From Prado023 sp963788325 (GTDB lineage Bacteria; Actinomycetota; Actinomycetes; S36-B12; CAIYMF01): 64,000 nt of DNA. The stretch covers positions 1 through 64,000 of the forward strand of contig CAWBGJ010000001.1 in assembly GCA_963788325.1 (NCBI GenBank), in the 5' to 3' direction. The position numbers were made by a program, and so were the translations under genes. Positions 17,911 through 27,089 of the stretch are shown in pieces (position 1 is the first letter of the stretch; every line of letters starts with the position of its first letter). The notes under the pieces were generated by a model that saw only the letters and a list, made by a program, of their open reading frames with translations, made no database searches and had not been told where the DNA came from.

Positions 17911-19578
17911 CTACACCACCACGCGCAGGATCTCGTCGAGCGAGGTGATGCCCGCGCGGACCTTGTGCATCCCATCCAGTCGCAGCGACACCATGCCCTC
18001 CTCATGGGCCACCGCCTCGATGGCCGCCGACGACGCGCGCTCCACGGTGAGGCGCTCGACGGCCTCGGTCACGCTCATCACCTCATGCAACGCGAGGCGC
18101 CCCTTGTACCCGGTCTTGGCGCACGCCGCGCAGCCCACCGCTCGGTGCAGCTCAGGCAGGGGCTCGGCGGGCTTCCACGGGAAGCGGGCGGCCACGAGCG
18201 TCTCGGCCGTGGGCGTGTAGGGCTCCTTGCACTTGCTGCACAGTCTGCGGGCCAGCCGCTGGGCCAGCACGCAGTCCAGCGCCGAACCGACCAGGAACGG
18301 CTCGATGCCCATCTCGATCAGCCGGGTCACCGCCGACGGTGCATCGTTGGTGTGCAGGGTTGCCAGCACGAGGTGGCCCGTGAGCGAGGCCTCGATCGCG
18401 ATCTGTGCGGTCTCGTGGTCGCGAATCTCACCGATCAGCACGACATCCGGATCCGCGCGCAGGATCGAGCGCAGCGCGGCCGCGAACGTGAGCCCGGCCT
18501 TGGCGTGGGTCTGGACCTGGTTGATCCCGGCGAGACGATACTCCACCGGGTCCTCCACGGTGATGATGTTCACCTCGGGGCGGTTGATCTGGTGCAGCGT
18601 CGAGTACAGGGTCGTGGACTTGCCCGAACCGGTGGGCCCGGTCACCAGGATCATCCCGTAGGGCTTGGAGTAGCTGGCCTGGTAGCGGTCGAAGTTGCCG
18701 CCGGTGAATCCGAGGTCCTTGAGGTCGAGCATGGCCGTGGAGTTGTCCAGGATCCGCATGACCACCTTCTCGCCCCAGACGGTGGGCAACGTCGCCACGC
18801 GCAGGTCGACCTTGCGACCGTAGGCGTTGACCGACAGGCGTCCGTCCTGCGGGATGCGCCGCTCGGCGATGTCGATGTCGGCCATGATCTTCAGGCGGCT
18901 GATCACCCCGGACTGGATCGACTTCGGCGAGCGCATCACCTCGTGAAGGACACCGTCGATCCGGAAGCGCACCCTCATGTCCTCCTCCGCGGGCTCGAGG
19001 TGGATGTCCGAGGCGCCGTCCTGGATCCCCTGAGTGATCAGCAGGTTCACGAACTTCACGATCGGGGCGTCCTCGACGACCTCCTTGATCCGGGAGAGGT
19101 CCTCCTCCTCGGAGGTCCGGACCTCGATGGCGGTCGTGAGGCTGTCGAGCTCGTCACCGGCCCGGTAGGCGCGGGCGATCGCGGCCAGCACGTCACCGCG
19201 TGTGGAGACGACCGGTCGCAGCTCGACCTTGGCGATCGTGCGGACGTCGTCCAGGGCGATCACGTTGGCCGGGTCGGCCATCGCGATCACGAGGCGACCC
19301 TCGACGAAGCGCACCGGCACGAGCAGGTGCCGACGGCACAGGGTGCCGGGTACCAGCGCCGTGGCTGACGGGTCGATCAGGGCGTCACCGAGGTCGATGT
19401 AGTCCAAGCCGACCTGCGCGGCCAGCGCCGCGACCAGGTCGGACTCGCTGATCACGCCTTGGTCGACCAGGACCCGGCCCATGCTCAGGCCGACCCGCCG
19501 CTGCTCGGCGCTGGCCCCGGCCACCTGCTCGGCCGTGGCCAGCCCACGCTCGAGGAGGACGTCGGCGAGCTGCTTCAT
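17911..19578 (-). CDS. pilB: Pilus extension ATPase PilB (GspE family)
   Basis: PilB powers pilus polymerisation. The 555-residue protein has the standard domains: an N-terminal GspE-N domain (residues 1-145, with LSMGRVLVDQGVIS), a linker, the N2 domain (about 165-290, GASDIHLEP), Walker A GPTGSGKS (314-321), the Asp box, Walker B DPDVVLIGEIRDHET, and the His box ATLHTNDAP. A zinc-binding tetracysteine module has C447/C450 and C483/C486, which distinguishes PilB/GspE from PilT. The ATG at 19578 starts MKQLADVLLERG. It is the first core pilus gene of the operon and follows the DUF4388 gene by 73 bases. Confidence 0.96.
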   Translation of the reverse strand: MKQLADVLLERGLATAEQVAGASAEQRRVGLSMGRVLVDQGVISESDLVAALAAQVGLDYIDLGDALIDPSATALVPGTLCRRHLLVPVRFVEGRLVIAMADPANVIALDDVRTIAKVELRPVVSTRGDVLAAIARAYRAGDELDSLTTAIEVRTSEEEDLSRIKEVVEDAPIVKFVNLLITQGIQDGASDIHLEPAEEDMRVRFRIDGVLHEVMRSPKSIQSGVISRLKIMADIDIAERRIPQDGRLSVNAYGRKVDLRVATLPTVWGEKVVMRILDNSTAMLDLKDLGFTGGNFDRYQASYSKPYGMILVTGPTGSGKSTTLYSTLHQINRPEVNIITVEDPVEYRLAGINQVQTHAKAGLTFAAALRSILRADPDVVLIGEIRDHETAQIAIEASLTGHLVLATLHTNDAPSAVTRLIEMGIEPFLVGSALDCVLAQRLARRLCSKCKEPYTPTAETLVAARFPWKPAEPLPELHRAVGCAACAKTGYKGRLALHEVMSVTEAVERLTVERASSAAIEAVAHEEGMVSLRLDGMHKVRAGITSLDEILRVVV

Positions 19579-19651
19579 GGCCCACGCTCCCCCACGGGGG
19601 TCCGCATCGGTCCGGCTGCTCCCGGGGCCGCCGCCTCGGGCAGCCCGGGCA

Positions 19652-21280
19652 TCATTGGCTCCGGACGGTGGACATCAAGTGGGCCAGCAGCCCCGTGGCC
19701 AAGGGGTCCTCGGCGGGGGCGACCGCCTCGGGAGCGATCTGTTCAGGGAGGTGCTGTTCCTCGAGGGCCGGCTCGGGGGCGCTCAAGCCGAGCGCCTGCG
19801 CCCACGGCGACCACGCGGCCGCCTCGGGTGCCTCCACGTCGCCGGAGGTCACCGGGAGCACGTCGGAGACCGGCGCCCACGTCGGCGACTCCGCGGCCGC
19901 CGACAGCGCGGGCTCGGCGTCCCAGGTCTCGCCCTGCCACTGGACTGGCGGCTCCCCCTCCCACGCCTCGGTCTCCCAGGCAACGATTCCGAGCCCGGTG
20001 TCCGGCTGGGCCGTCATGTCCGGCCGCGTCACCGCATACGCTCCGTGCGGCTGCTCCGAGTACGGGGGGACGTCGGCGGCAGACCACTGGTCGACCGGCG
20101 GGGCAGTGTGGCTCACTGACATGCCTTCCGGCCCCAGGGGTACCTCCTGGGACTCGGCTGGCGCGACAGGGCCCGGTCCCACCGGCTCAGGCGCATAGCC
20201 GTGCGGCAGCCCCATCGTGGGAGCCTCCGCGAAGGGAGACAGCCCGGCGAGCGGCTCCTCCCCCGCGTGGGCGGCCGCCCACGACAGCTCCTCGAGCGGC
20301 TGCCAGCCCTGGCCCGCAACCGACGGGAACGCTTCGGCGGGATCGGCCGAGCCGAACTCCGCAGATTCGCGGACCTCGGGATCGCTCTCCTCAGGGACCC
20401 AGCCACCGCCCACGATCTCCTCGGGCGCCCAGCCACCGCCCTCGTCGAGCGTCGTGCTGCCCTCGGTCGAGGCCACCAGCACAGGCTCGACTTCCGCGGG
20501 TGCCACGACGGTACGGCCCGAGGGATCCAAGGACCGCCTCGCCTCGAACTGGTCGAGCATCGCGTCCCGGGCCAGCTGGCGCTCATCGCTGGGCTCGGGG
20601 GCGGCGGCCACCAATCCGCGACCGATGAGCTCCACCAGCCGGGCACCCGCCGCCAAGGGTGCCATCCCCCGCACGGCCAGGACCTCCGCGAAGGTGCGCC
20701 GGCCGTCCACCTGCGCCAGCACCGACCAGTCCTCGAGGTCCACCACGGGAGCATGGGCCAGGGTCGGGGCCAGGGCCAGGACGGTGCCAGCGTCGGGCAG
20801 TGCCGATCGCAGGTCGCTCCACTGCTGGGCGCGATCGCGGGCACTGTCCACACAGTCGTGCACTTCGAGGCGCACCCCGAGGTCCTCGGGTTCCCCTGCC
20901 CCGACATGGACTTCGAAGGCACCCTCGGCCCAGCCCAGGAGCTCGCCCATCGCATCGACGCACAGCTCGCTGGCCACAGCGCACGCGTCGTCGCGGTCCA
21001 CGACGCCGGCGTCCACGAGGGCCTGGGCCGGGTGGGCAGCGGTCAGTGCGTTCGCCACGTCGAGCGGAGCGACATCGAGGGTCGCCACCACCGCCCGCAG
21101 GAGGCGGGCGCGGCGGCTGTCGGCCGAGGCCGCGCACACTGTTCCGTCGATCAGCCAGACCTCACCGGTCGCGTCAGGTCCGTGGAGTTGGACCAGGGCG
21201 GTGCGCCGGCCCATGCCCAGCAGGTTGAGCACATCGGCAACGGAGAACTCCGTCAAGCTGCCGGAGAGTGTGACTGTCAT
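19652..21280 (-). CDS. DUF4388 domain protein with a Trp/Glu-rich C-terminal tail, next to the pilus genes
   Basis: The N-terminal 95 residues (MTVTLSGSLTEFSVADVLNL, then TALVQLHG and GEVWLIDGTV) match the DUF4388 domain, found in gliding/motility and response-regulator proteins such as PatA. A second alpha-helical region follows to about residue 245. The last 290 residues are low-complexity, acidic and rich in repeated GWxPEE and WExEAWEGE motifs, and look disordered. The ATG at 21280 is preceded by GGAGG. The placement directly before pilB suggests a regulatory or scaffolding role in pilus function; no enzymatic residues are apparent. The function is inferred from context only. Confidence 0.72.
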   Translation of the reverse strand: MTVTLSGSLTEFSVADVLNLLGMGRRTALVQLHGPDATGEVWLIDGTVCAASADSRRARLLRAVVATLDVAPLDVANALTAAHPAQALVDAGVVDRDDACAVASELCVDAMGELLGWAEGAFEVHVGAGEPEDLGVRLEVHDCVDSARDRAQQWSDLRSALPDAGTVLALAPTLAHAPVVDLEDWSVLAQVDGRRTFAEVLAVRGMAPLAAGARLVELIGRGLVAAAPEPSDERQLARDAMLDQFEARRSLDPSGRTVVAPAEVEPVLVASTEGSTTLDEGGGWAPEEIVGGGWVPEESDPEVRESAEFGSADPAEAFPSVAGQGWQPLEELSWAAAHAGEEPLAGLSPFAEAPTMGLPHGYAPEPVGPGPVAPAESQEVPLGPEGMSVSHTAPPVDQWSAADVPPYSEQPHGAYAVTRPDMTAQPDTGLGIVAWETEAWEGEPPVQWQGETWDAEPALSAAAESPTWAPVSDVLPVTSGDVEAPEAAAWSPWAQALGLSAPEPALEEQHLPEQIAPEAVAPAEDPLATGLLAHLMSTVRSQ

Positions 21281-21448
21281 CGCAGGCCTCCAGAACACCC
21301 CCGGACCGGTGCCCCTGGCAGCCGGCGCACGATCGACCGATGCGCCGCCCCGCCGGGGCACCCGGGCCGAGGACACGGGCGTGGGCCAGCCCCACACCGT
21401 GTGTCAGCCATCGTCACCGGCCGGCGCCGCCTTGAGCCATGGGCGGCG

Positions 21449-22276
21449 TCAGCTGCGACGGGTCAGCTCGGCGCGCAGCGCCGCTCGCATCGGCTCGACG
21501 TTCGGATGAAGCCCGGTCATGAGCGCGACTTGGGCCACGGCCTGGTGCAGCAGCATCTCGTCACCGGCGACCCCGGCCCCCCCGGCCGCCACCCATGCAG
21601 CCAGCAATGGCGGCGGCCACGGCGCGTAGGAGACGTCCAACAACGCCCCCGGGTCGGCGGGGACTGCATCGACGAGGCCCGCCGCGGCGTCCGCGGGCAG
21701 GGTGCACACCACGATCCCCGCCTGATCCCGCCCCGGCAGCCGCTCGGGCAGGCCGCCCACCTCGAGCGCCACGCCGACCCGTTGGGCTACCCCCACCAGC
21801 CCCGCGCCGGCTTCTGGCCGCCGCGCCGCCACCTGGATCTCCCGGCAGCCCAACTCCCCGAGGGCCACGATCGCGGAGGCAGCGGTCGCGCCCGCGCCCA
21901 CCACGACGGCGGGTCCGGGCCGAGCCCCGATCCCGCGCAACGCCTCGACGATCCCCCGCACGTCGGTGTTGTGACCCACCGGACCGGCCGCCCCGAACAC
22001 CACGGTATTGACCGCACCCACCACGGCGGCCACCTCGCTGACCTCCACCAGCAGGGGCAGCACCGCCCGCTTGAGGGGCATGGTCAGCGAGAGACCCGCC
22101 CACTCGGGACCACACCCGGCGACGAAGCCCGCCAGGCCCGCCTCGGCGCACTCGATCGCCTCATAGCTCCAGTCCAGCCCGAGGTCCGCATAGGCCGCGC
22201 GGTGCAGGAGGGGCGAAAGGCTGTGGCCGATCGGGCACCCCAGGACGGCTGCCCGGCGCTGGGCGTCAGCGGTCAC
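21449..22276 (-). CDS. aroE: Shikimate dehydrogenase
   Basis: AroE reduces 3-dehydroshikimate to shikimate with NADPH in aromatic amino acid synthesis. The 275-residue protein has the substrate-site SLSP motif in GCPIGHSLSPLLHRAAY, the catalytic lysine in TMPLKRAV, the aspartate in GHNTDVRGI and a Rossmann glycine motif VVGAGATAASA. I use the GTG at 22276, overlapping mltG by 11 bases. An upstream in-frame start at 22330 would lie deep inside mltG and add residues outside the family. A short GC hairpin (CGCCGCC/GGCGGCG, 21425-21448) directly after the stop may end the transcript. Confidence 0.93.
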   Translation of the reverse strand: MTADAQRRAAVLGCPIGHSLSPLLHRAAYADLGLDWSYEAIECAEAGLAGFVAGCGPEWAGLSLTMPLKRAVLPLLVEVSEVAAVVGAVNTVVFGAAGPVGHNTDVRGIVEALRGIGARPGPAVVVGAGATAASAIVALGELGCREIQVAARRPEAGAGLVGVAQRVGVALEVGGLPERLPGRDQAGIVVCTLPADAAAGLVDAVPADPGALLDVSYAPWPPPLLAAWVAAGGAGVAGDEMLLHQAVAQVALMTGLHPNVEPMRAALRAELTRRS

Positions 22277-23393
22277 CGTTCTCCGCGTACCACTGGGTGA
22301 GTTCCGCGCGGAAGCCCAGGAACTCGTCATAGTCGTTGGTGAACTTGGTCTCCCCGGAGTCCGGGTTCACCGTGACGTAGTAGAGCCAGTCACCGTCGGC
22401 CGGATTGATCGTGGCCTCCATCGCGGCCTCCCCTGGCGAGTTGATCGGCGTCGGCGGCAACCCGGGGTACTTGTAGGTGTTGAACGGCGAGTCGGTGTTC
22501 TGGATCGTGTCGGTCGCGAGGTTGATCTCCGAGGTCTTCAACGCGTAGTTCACGGTGGCGTCCATCTGCAGGTACCCGTAGGTGCCGCCCCACGTGGCCT
22601 CGTCGAGGCGGTTGTAGATGACCCGGGCGACCTTGTCGAAGTCCTCGGGATGCCCCTCGGCCTGGACCAGGCTCGCGATGATCATCGCCTCGTAGGGCGT
22701 CACGCCGTTGCGAGCCGCGCCGGCCTCGAGATCCACCTGCTCGGCGGCGTCGCTCCACCGGCTCACAGTGCGCGAGAGCACCTCGGTGGCGTTCTCACCC
22801 TGCTCCAGCTCATAGGTGGCCGGGAAGATGAACCCCTCGGCGTTGTCGTTGGCGTACTTCGGCAGGCCGATCTCGCCGCCCGCGGCCGCGTTGTTGAGCT
22901 TCTTCTTCGAGATCCCGGTCGCCTCGGAGATGGTGGCGATGCTCTGGTCCAGGCGCAGCCCCTCGCGCAGCAGCAGCGTGTCGGTGACCCGCGAGGCGGG
23001 ATCGAGCATCCGCGCCACGGCGGCCTCAGCGCTCATCTGCTCGGCCATGTCGTAGGTGCCGGGGCCGATCTTCTGCGCGTCGGGTTCGGCCTGCGTGGCC
23101 TCCAGCCAGGCGTCGACCGAGGCCACCACGTCCTGGGCCTTGAGCGTCCGTCCGATCTCGGCCAGGGTCTGACCCGGCTCGACGACGACCTGCACGGAGC
23201 CGGTGCCCTCGCCGACGTAGTCCGCGGGACCCGGGCCGAATGCAGGGATCCGGTCGATGGCCAGCTTCACCCCGAAGCCGATGAGCAGGAGGACGCCCAG
23301 GCTCAACAGCACCGCCACCCAGGACCGTCCGCGGTGCCGGATGCCCTCGGGCGGCCGCTTGCCCGGCGTGGTCGCAAGGCCGAGGTTGCTCAT
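22266..23393 (-). CDS. mltG: Endolytic murein transglycosylase MltG (YceG family)
   Basis: MltG is a membrane-anchored lytic transglycosylase that cuts nascent glycan strands and sets their length. The 375-residue protein has a short cytoplasmic N-terminus, one membrane helix (VAVLLSLGVLLLIGFGVKLA, about residues 22-41), a LysM-like domain (VVVEPGQTLAEIGRTLK) and the YceG catalytic domain. The predicted catalytic glutamate is in IIASLVQAEG. The conserved RVIYNRL and YKYPGLPPTPINSPG motifs are present. The ATG at 23393 has a CAGGAG site and lies one base after the ruvX stop. The alaS-ruvX-mltG-aroE order is a common actinobacterial operon. Confidence 0.94.
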   Translation of the reverse strand: MSNLGLATTPGKRPPEGIRHRGRSWVAVLLSLGVLLLIGFGVKLAIDRIPAFGPGPADYVGEGTGSVQVVVEPGQTLAEIGRTLKAQDVVASVDAWLEATQAEPDAQKIGPGTYDMAEQMSAEAAVARMLDPASRVTDTLLLREGLRLDQSIATISEATGISKKKLNNAAAGGEIGLPKYANDNAEGFIFPATYELEQGENATEVLSRTVSRWSDAAEQVDLEAGAARNGVTPYEAMIIASLVQAEGHPEDFDKVARVIYNRLDEATWGGTYGYLQMDATVNYALKTSEINLATDTIQNTDSPFNTYKYPGLPPTPINSPGEAAMEATINPADGDWLYYVTVNPDSGETKFTNDYDEFLGFRAELTQWYAENGDR

Positions 23394-23394
23394 C

Positions 23395-23847
23395 TCACTC
23401 CTGAACGAGAGTCCCTGGCGCGCGTCCGGTCGCACGCTCGGAGTCCACAGCGTATTGGACGATGATCACCGCAGCAGCCTGATCCACCACGGCGCGGCCG
23501 TTGCGGGAGGTCCGACCGGACTCGCGCATCCCCCGCGTGGCCGACACCGTGGACAGTCGCTCGTCGACCATGCGCACCGGCACGGGGGCCACCGCGGCTG
23601 CCAGAGCACGACCGAACTCCCGCGCCGCAACTGCCGCAGGGCCGGCACGACCGGCCATCGTCAGGGGCAGTCCGACGATGACCTCGACGGCATCGTGCTC
23701 GGCGACCAGTTCCGCGATCCGGGCCAGGTCGCCCTCCCCGCGGGGCACCGTCTCCACCGGCACCCCGAGCAGCCCGCTCGGGTCGGTACGCGCCACGCCG
23801 ATCCGGACGCTGCCGACATCGACACCGATCCGCACGCCGGGACGCAC
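23395..23847 (-). CDS. ruvX: Putative pre-16S rRNA nuclease / Holliday-junction resolvase-like YqgF
   Basis: This is an RNase H-fold protein of the YqgF family, implicated in maturing the 5' end of 16S rRNA. It has 150 residues, near the family's usual length. The first acidic motif is GVDVGSVRIGVA, with VIVGLPLTMAGRAG and the VDERLST motif following, and the final aspartate lies in VDQAAAVIIVQ. The start at 23847 overlaps the alaS stop by one base. Confidence 0.93.
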   Translation of the reverse strand: MRPGVRIGVDVGSVRIGVARTDPSGLLGVPVETVPRGEGDLARIAELVAEHDAVEVIVGLPLTMAGRAGPAAVAAREFGRALAAAVAPVPVRMVDERLSTVSATRGMRESGRTSRNGRAVVDQAAAVIIVQYAVDSERATGRAPGTLVQE

Positions 23848-26573
23848 TACGCCTGCGCCGCCACGAACTCGCGGGCGGCGATCAGTGCAGCCTGGACCCC
23901 GGCGGGATTGGACCCGCCCCCCTGGGCGGTGTCTGCCTTGCCCCCACCGCGACCGTCCACCGCGGGCATGATCGCCGCCAGGACGTCGCGTGCACTGATC
24001 CCGGCTTCCTGCGCGGGCCGGTTCGCCGACACGAGCATCGAGACCTTGGCGCCCTCCACAGCCGAGCCCACCAGGACGACCGGGAAGTCCTTGGCCACCA
24101 TCTGCAGGGCTGCGTTGGTCGCCTCCCGCAGGTCCGCGGCCGTGGACCCATCAGGCAGCGCATAGGTCCACACCCGGAAGGCACCGATGTCGTGGCGCTT
24201 GCCGATCGTGCCGTCGATGTTGGCCATGACTGCCGACCGGCGCAGCTCGGCGATCGTGCGCTCGGCGTCCTTGACCCGCTCCAGCAGGCCACCGATCCGG
24301 TCTGTGAGCTCCTCGGGGCGCGCCTTGACCATCTGCGAGATGTTGTTGAGCAGCAGATGCTCGCGGGCCAGGTACCGGTAGGCGTCGGCCCCGACCAGAG
24401 CCTCGATGCGCCGCACCCCGGAGCCGATCGAGGCCTCGGAGAGGAACTTCACCACCCCGAGCTGGCCCGACCGGCTGGTGTGGGTGCCCCCGCACAGCTC
24501 ACGCGCCCAGTCGCCCACGGAGACCACGCGCACCTGGTCGCCGTACTTCTCCCCGAACAGGGCCATGGCGCCGACTGCACGGGCCTCGTCCTGGCTCATG
24601 TACTGGGAGGTGACCTCGAGGTCCTCGAGCAGCAGGGTGTTGACCCGGTCCTCCACGTCGGTCATCACCGACGCCGGCACCGGCCCGGGGCTCGGGAAGT
24701 CGAAGCGCAGCCGGCCCGGCGAGTTCTCCGAACCCATCTGCGTGGCCGTCTCGCCCAGCAGTTCGCGGAACGCCTTGTGGATCATGTGGGTCGCGGTGTG
24801 CGCCCGGGAGATCGCCAGCCGACGGGGCACATCGACCTCGGCCAGGGCGCTCGTGCCGACCGAGGCCTCACCGTCGGCGACGGTGGCCCGGTGCACGAAC
24901 AGGCCGGGGACCGGCTGCTGGACGTCGTACACGTCGAGCAGGGCGCCATCGGAGAGCCTGATCCGCCCCTGGTCGCCGATCTGGCCGCCACCCTCGGCGT
25001 AGAACGGTGTGCGGTCCAGCACGACCTCAACATGGGTGCCCGGGCCGGCGGCCGGCACCGACTGGCCGTCGACCAGCAGGCCGCGCAGGGTCCCCTCGGA
25101 GGTCACCTCGCTGTAGCCGGTGAACGCCGTCGTCCCGGAGGCGTCCATCACCTCTCGGTACACGGTGGCCGGGGTGAGTCCGGCCTTCCGGGTCCGGGCG
25201 TCAGCCTTGGCCCGCTGCTTCTGCTCGGTCATCAGCTTGCGGAAGCCAGCCTCGTCGACCTCCACGCCGGCCTCGGCGGCCATCTCGAGGGTGATCTCGA
25301 TCGGGAACCCGTACGTGTCGTGCAGCGCGAACGCCTGCGCCCCCGGCAGCACGGCCAGCGGGTCTGCACCACCCTGGTCGGAGCCCGGGGCAGCGTCCCG
25401 GGCAGCATCCTTGGCACGCGCCACAGAGGCAGCCAACAGGGTGGAGCCCCGACCCAGGGTCTCCAGGAACGAGGCCTCCTCGCCCACTGCGACCGAGGTG
25501 ATCCGCCCGGCGGCACTGGCCAGCTCGGGATACTGCGGACCCATCGCCTCGATGGCCGCACCCACCAGCTCGCCCATGGACGGGTCGCCGGCGCCGAGCA
25601 GGCGCATCTTCTGCACCACCCGGCGCAGGATCCGGCGCAGGACATAGCCCCGGCCCTCGTTGCCCGGCAGCACCCCATCGCCGATCAGGAACGCACACGT
25701 ACGGGCGTGGTCGGCCACCACGCGCAGGTCCACATCGGCCTTGGTGTGCGCGCCGTACCGCGCCCCGGACAGCGCCATCGCGCGGTCGAGGATGTGCTTG
25801 GTGGTATCGATCTCGTAGATGTTGTCCACGCCCTGCAGAAGGGCGGCCATCCGCTCCAGGCCCATGCCGGTGTCGATGTTCTTCGCCGGGAGGTCACCGC
25901 GGATGTCGAAGTCCACCTTGGTGCGGACCTCGGCAAGCTCGGACTGCATGAACACGAGGTTCCACACCTCGAGGTAGCGGTCCTCGTCGGCAACGGGTCC
26001 GCCCTCGCGACCATGCTCGGGACCGCGGTCGAAGTAGATCTCCGAGCAGGGCCCGCCCGGGCCCGGGACGCCCATGTGCCAGTAGTTGTCGGCCAGGCCC
26101 CGACGCTGGATGCGCTCGCGCGGCAGTCCCGCCTCCCGGTGCCAGATGTCGATGGCCTCGTCGTCGTCCTGGTAGACCGTGACCCACAGCTTGTCCTCGG
26201 GGAACCCGTAGCCGCCGTCGGCCACCGACCCGGTGAGCAGCTCCCAGGCGAACGGGATCGCACCGGCCTTGAAGTAGTCACCGAACGAGAAGTTGCCGGC
26301 CATCTGGAAGAACGACGCGTGCCGCGTGGTCTTGCCGACCTCCTCGATGTCCAGGGTGCGCACGCACTTCTGCACGCTCGTCGCCCGGTCGTACGGCGGC
26401 GTCGCCTGGCCGAGGAAGTACGGCTTGAACGGCACCATGCCCGCGTTGACGAACAGCAGGGTCGGGTCGTCGAGCAGCAGGCTGGCGCTGGGCACCGGCG
26501 TGTGGCCCCGGTCGGCGAAGAAGGCCAGGAACCTGCGCCGGATCTCCGCGGAGTCCATGTACTGCATGCTCAT
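23847..26573 (-). CDS. alaS: Alanyl-tRNA synthetase
   Basis: AlaRS charges tRNA-Ala and edits mischarged Ser and Gly. The 908-residue protein has the usual four parts. The class II catalytic domain starts MDSAEIRRRFLAFFADRGH with FVNAGMVPFKPYF; the tRNA-recognition domain follows. The editing domain has zinc-binding HTATHMIHKAF and CGGTHTSRSG, and the C-terminal C-Ala domain ends GGGKADTAQGGGSNP. The gene overlaps its upstream neighbour (26570) by four bases and ruvX by one, so it is translationally coupled. A 907-residue open frame on the plus strand opposite it is a codon-bias shadow. Confidence 0.97.
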   Translation of the reverse strand: MSMQYMDSAEIRRRFLAFFADRGHTPVPSASLLLDDPTLLFVNAGMVPFKPYFLGQATPPYDRATSVQKCVRTLDIEEVGKTTRHASFFQMAGNFSFGDYFKAGAIPFAWELLTGSVADGGYGFPEDKLWVTVYQDDDEAIDIWHREAGLPRERIQRRGLADNYWHMGVPGPGGPCSEIYFDRGPEHGREGGPVADEDRYLEVWNLVFMQSELAEVRTKVDFDIRGDLPAKNIDTGMGLERMAALLQGVDNIYEIDTTKHILDRAMALSGARYGAHTKADVDLRVVADHARTCAFLIGDGVLPGNEGRGYVLRRILRRVVQKMRLLGAGDPSMGELVGAAIEAMGPQYPELASAAGRITSVAVGEEASFLETLGRGSTLLAASVARAKDAARDAAPGSDQGGADPLAVLPGAQAFALHDTYGFPIEITLEMAAEAGVEVDEAGFRKLMTEQKQRAKADARTRKAGLTPATVYREVMDASGTTAFTGYSEVTSEGTLRGLLVDGQSVPAAGPGTHVEVVLDRTPFYAEGGGQIGDQGRIRLSDGALLDVYDVQQPVPGLFVHRATVADGEASVGTSALAEVDVPRRLAISRAHTATHMIHKAFRELLGETATQMGSENSPGRLRFDFPSPGPVPASVMTDVEDRVNTLLLEDLEVTSQYMSQDEARAVGAMALFGEKYGDQVRVVSVGDWARELCGGTHTSRSGQLGVVKFLSEASIGSGVRRIEALVGADAYRYLAREHLLLNNISQMVKARPEELTDRIGGLLERVKDAERTIAELRRSAVMANIDGTIGKRHDIGAFRVWTYALPDGSTAADLREATNAALQMVAKDFPVVLVGSAVEGAKVSMLVSANRPAQEAGISARDVLAAIMPAVDGRGGGKADTAQGGGSNPAGVQAALIAAREFVAAQA

Positions 26574-26965
26574 CGGCTGCCCTTCGTCGTGCGCCGGCTC
26601 GCTTCGGTGCCGGGCGCCGGCGTGGTGGTGGCCGCGGGGTGGGGCGCTGGGCTGGGCGTCGGCGCTGATCCGGCGCTGGGCCCAGATGCGGGGACCCAGT
26701 CCCCGGGGACCTGCGCCCCGATCGGCGTTGCAGCGACCTGCTCGGCCGTGCCGGTGAGCAGCTTGCCCTCGCGGCGGGCCTTGGCATCCTGCACACGGCC
26801 CAGGCCGTTGGCGGTGCGCCCGGCCAGCCGACTCGTGGCCTGCGCGGCCACCTGCGCCGATCCCAGGGGCCCGAGCTCCTTCGCCCGGTGTGCCGCCTGG
26901 GTCCCCTTGCGGTAGGCGATCACCCCGCCCACGGCGCCGACCACTGCCCAGAACGTCCGACTCAT
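26570..26965 (-). CDS. Small actinobacterial membrane protein (DUF6167-like)
   Basis: This 131-residue protein has one short N-terminal hydrophobic segment (MSRTFWAVVGAVGGVIAYRKG), a basic helical region (residues 20-70) and a proline/alanine/threonine-rich tail. Small proteins of this kind are typically encoded just before alaS in actinobacteria. I chose the ATG at 26965 because it places the hydrophobic segment at the N-terminus; earlier starts add residues with no structure. The stop overlaps the alaS start. No function is known. Confidence 0.72.
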   Translation of the reverse strand: MSRTFWAVVGAVGGVIAYRKGTQAAHRAKELGPLGSAQVAAQATSRLAGRTANGLGRVQDAKARREGKLLTGTAEQVAATPIGAQVPGDWVPASGPSAGSAPTPSPAPHPAATTTPAPGTEASRRTTKGSR

Positions 26966-27089
26966 GGGGCGAACCCTAATGCGCGGTCCGGGGGCCGGCC
27001 GAATCGAGATCGCACCCGACGCAGCACACGGCAGGCACTGATCGGCGGGTACTCGTCGTCGTGCCCCCGGTGGATGGGTCGCGACGCAC

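Noticed and set aside
24192..26915. A 907-codon open frame on the plus strand opposite alaS
   Set aside because: It is the codon-bias shadow of the 908-residue alanyl-tRNA synthetase, has no ribosome-binding site, and its translation resembles no known family.
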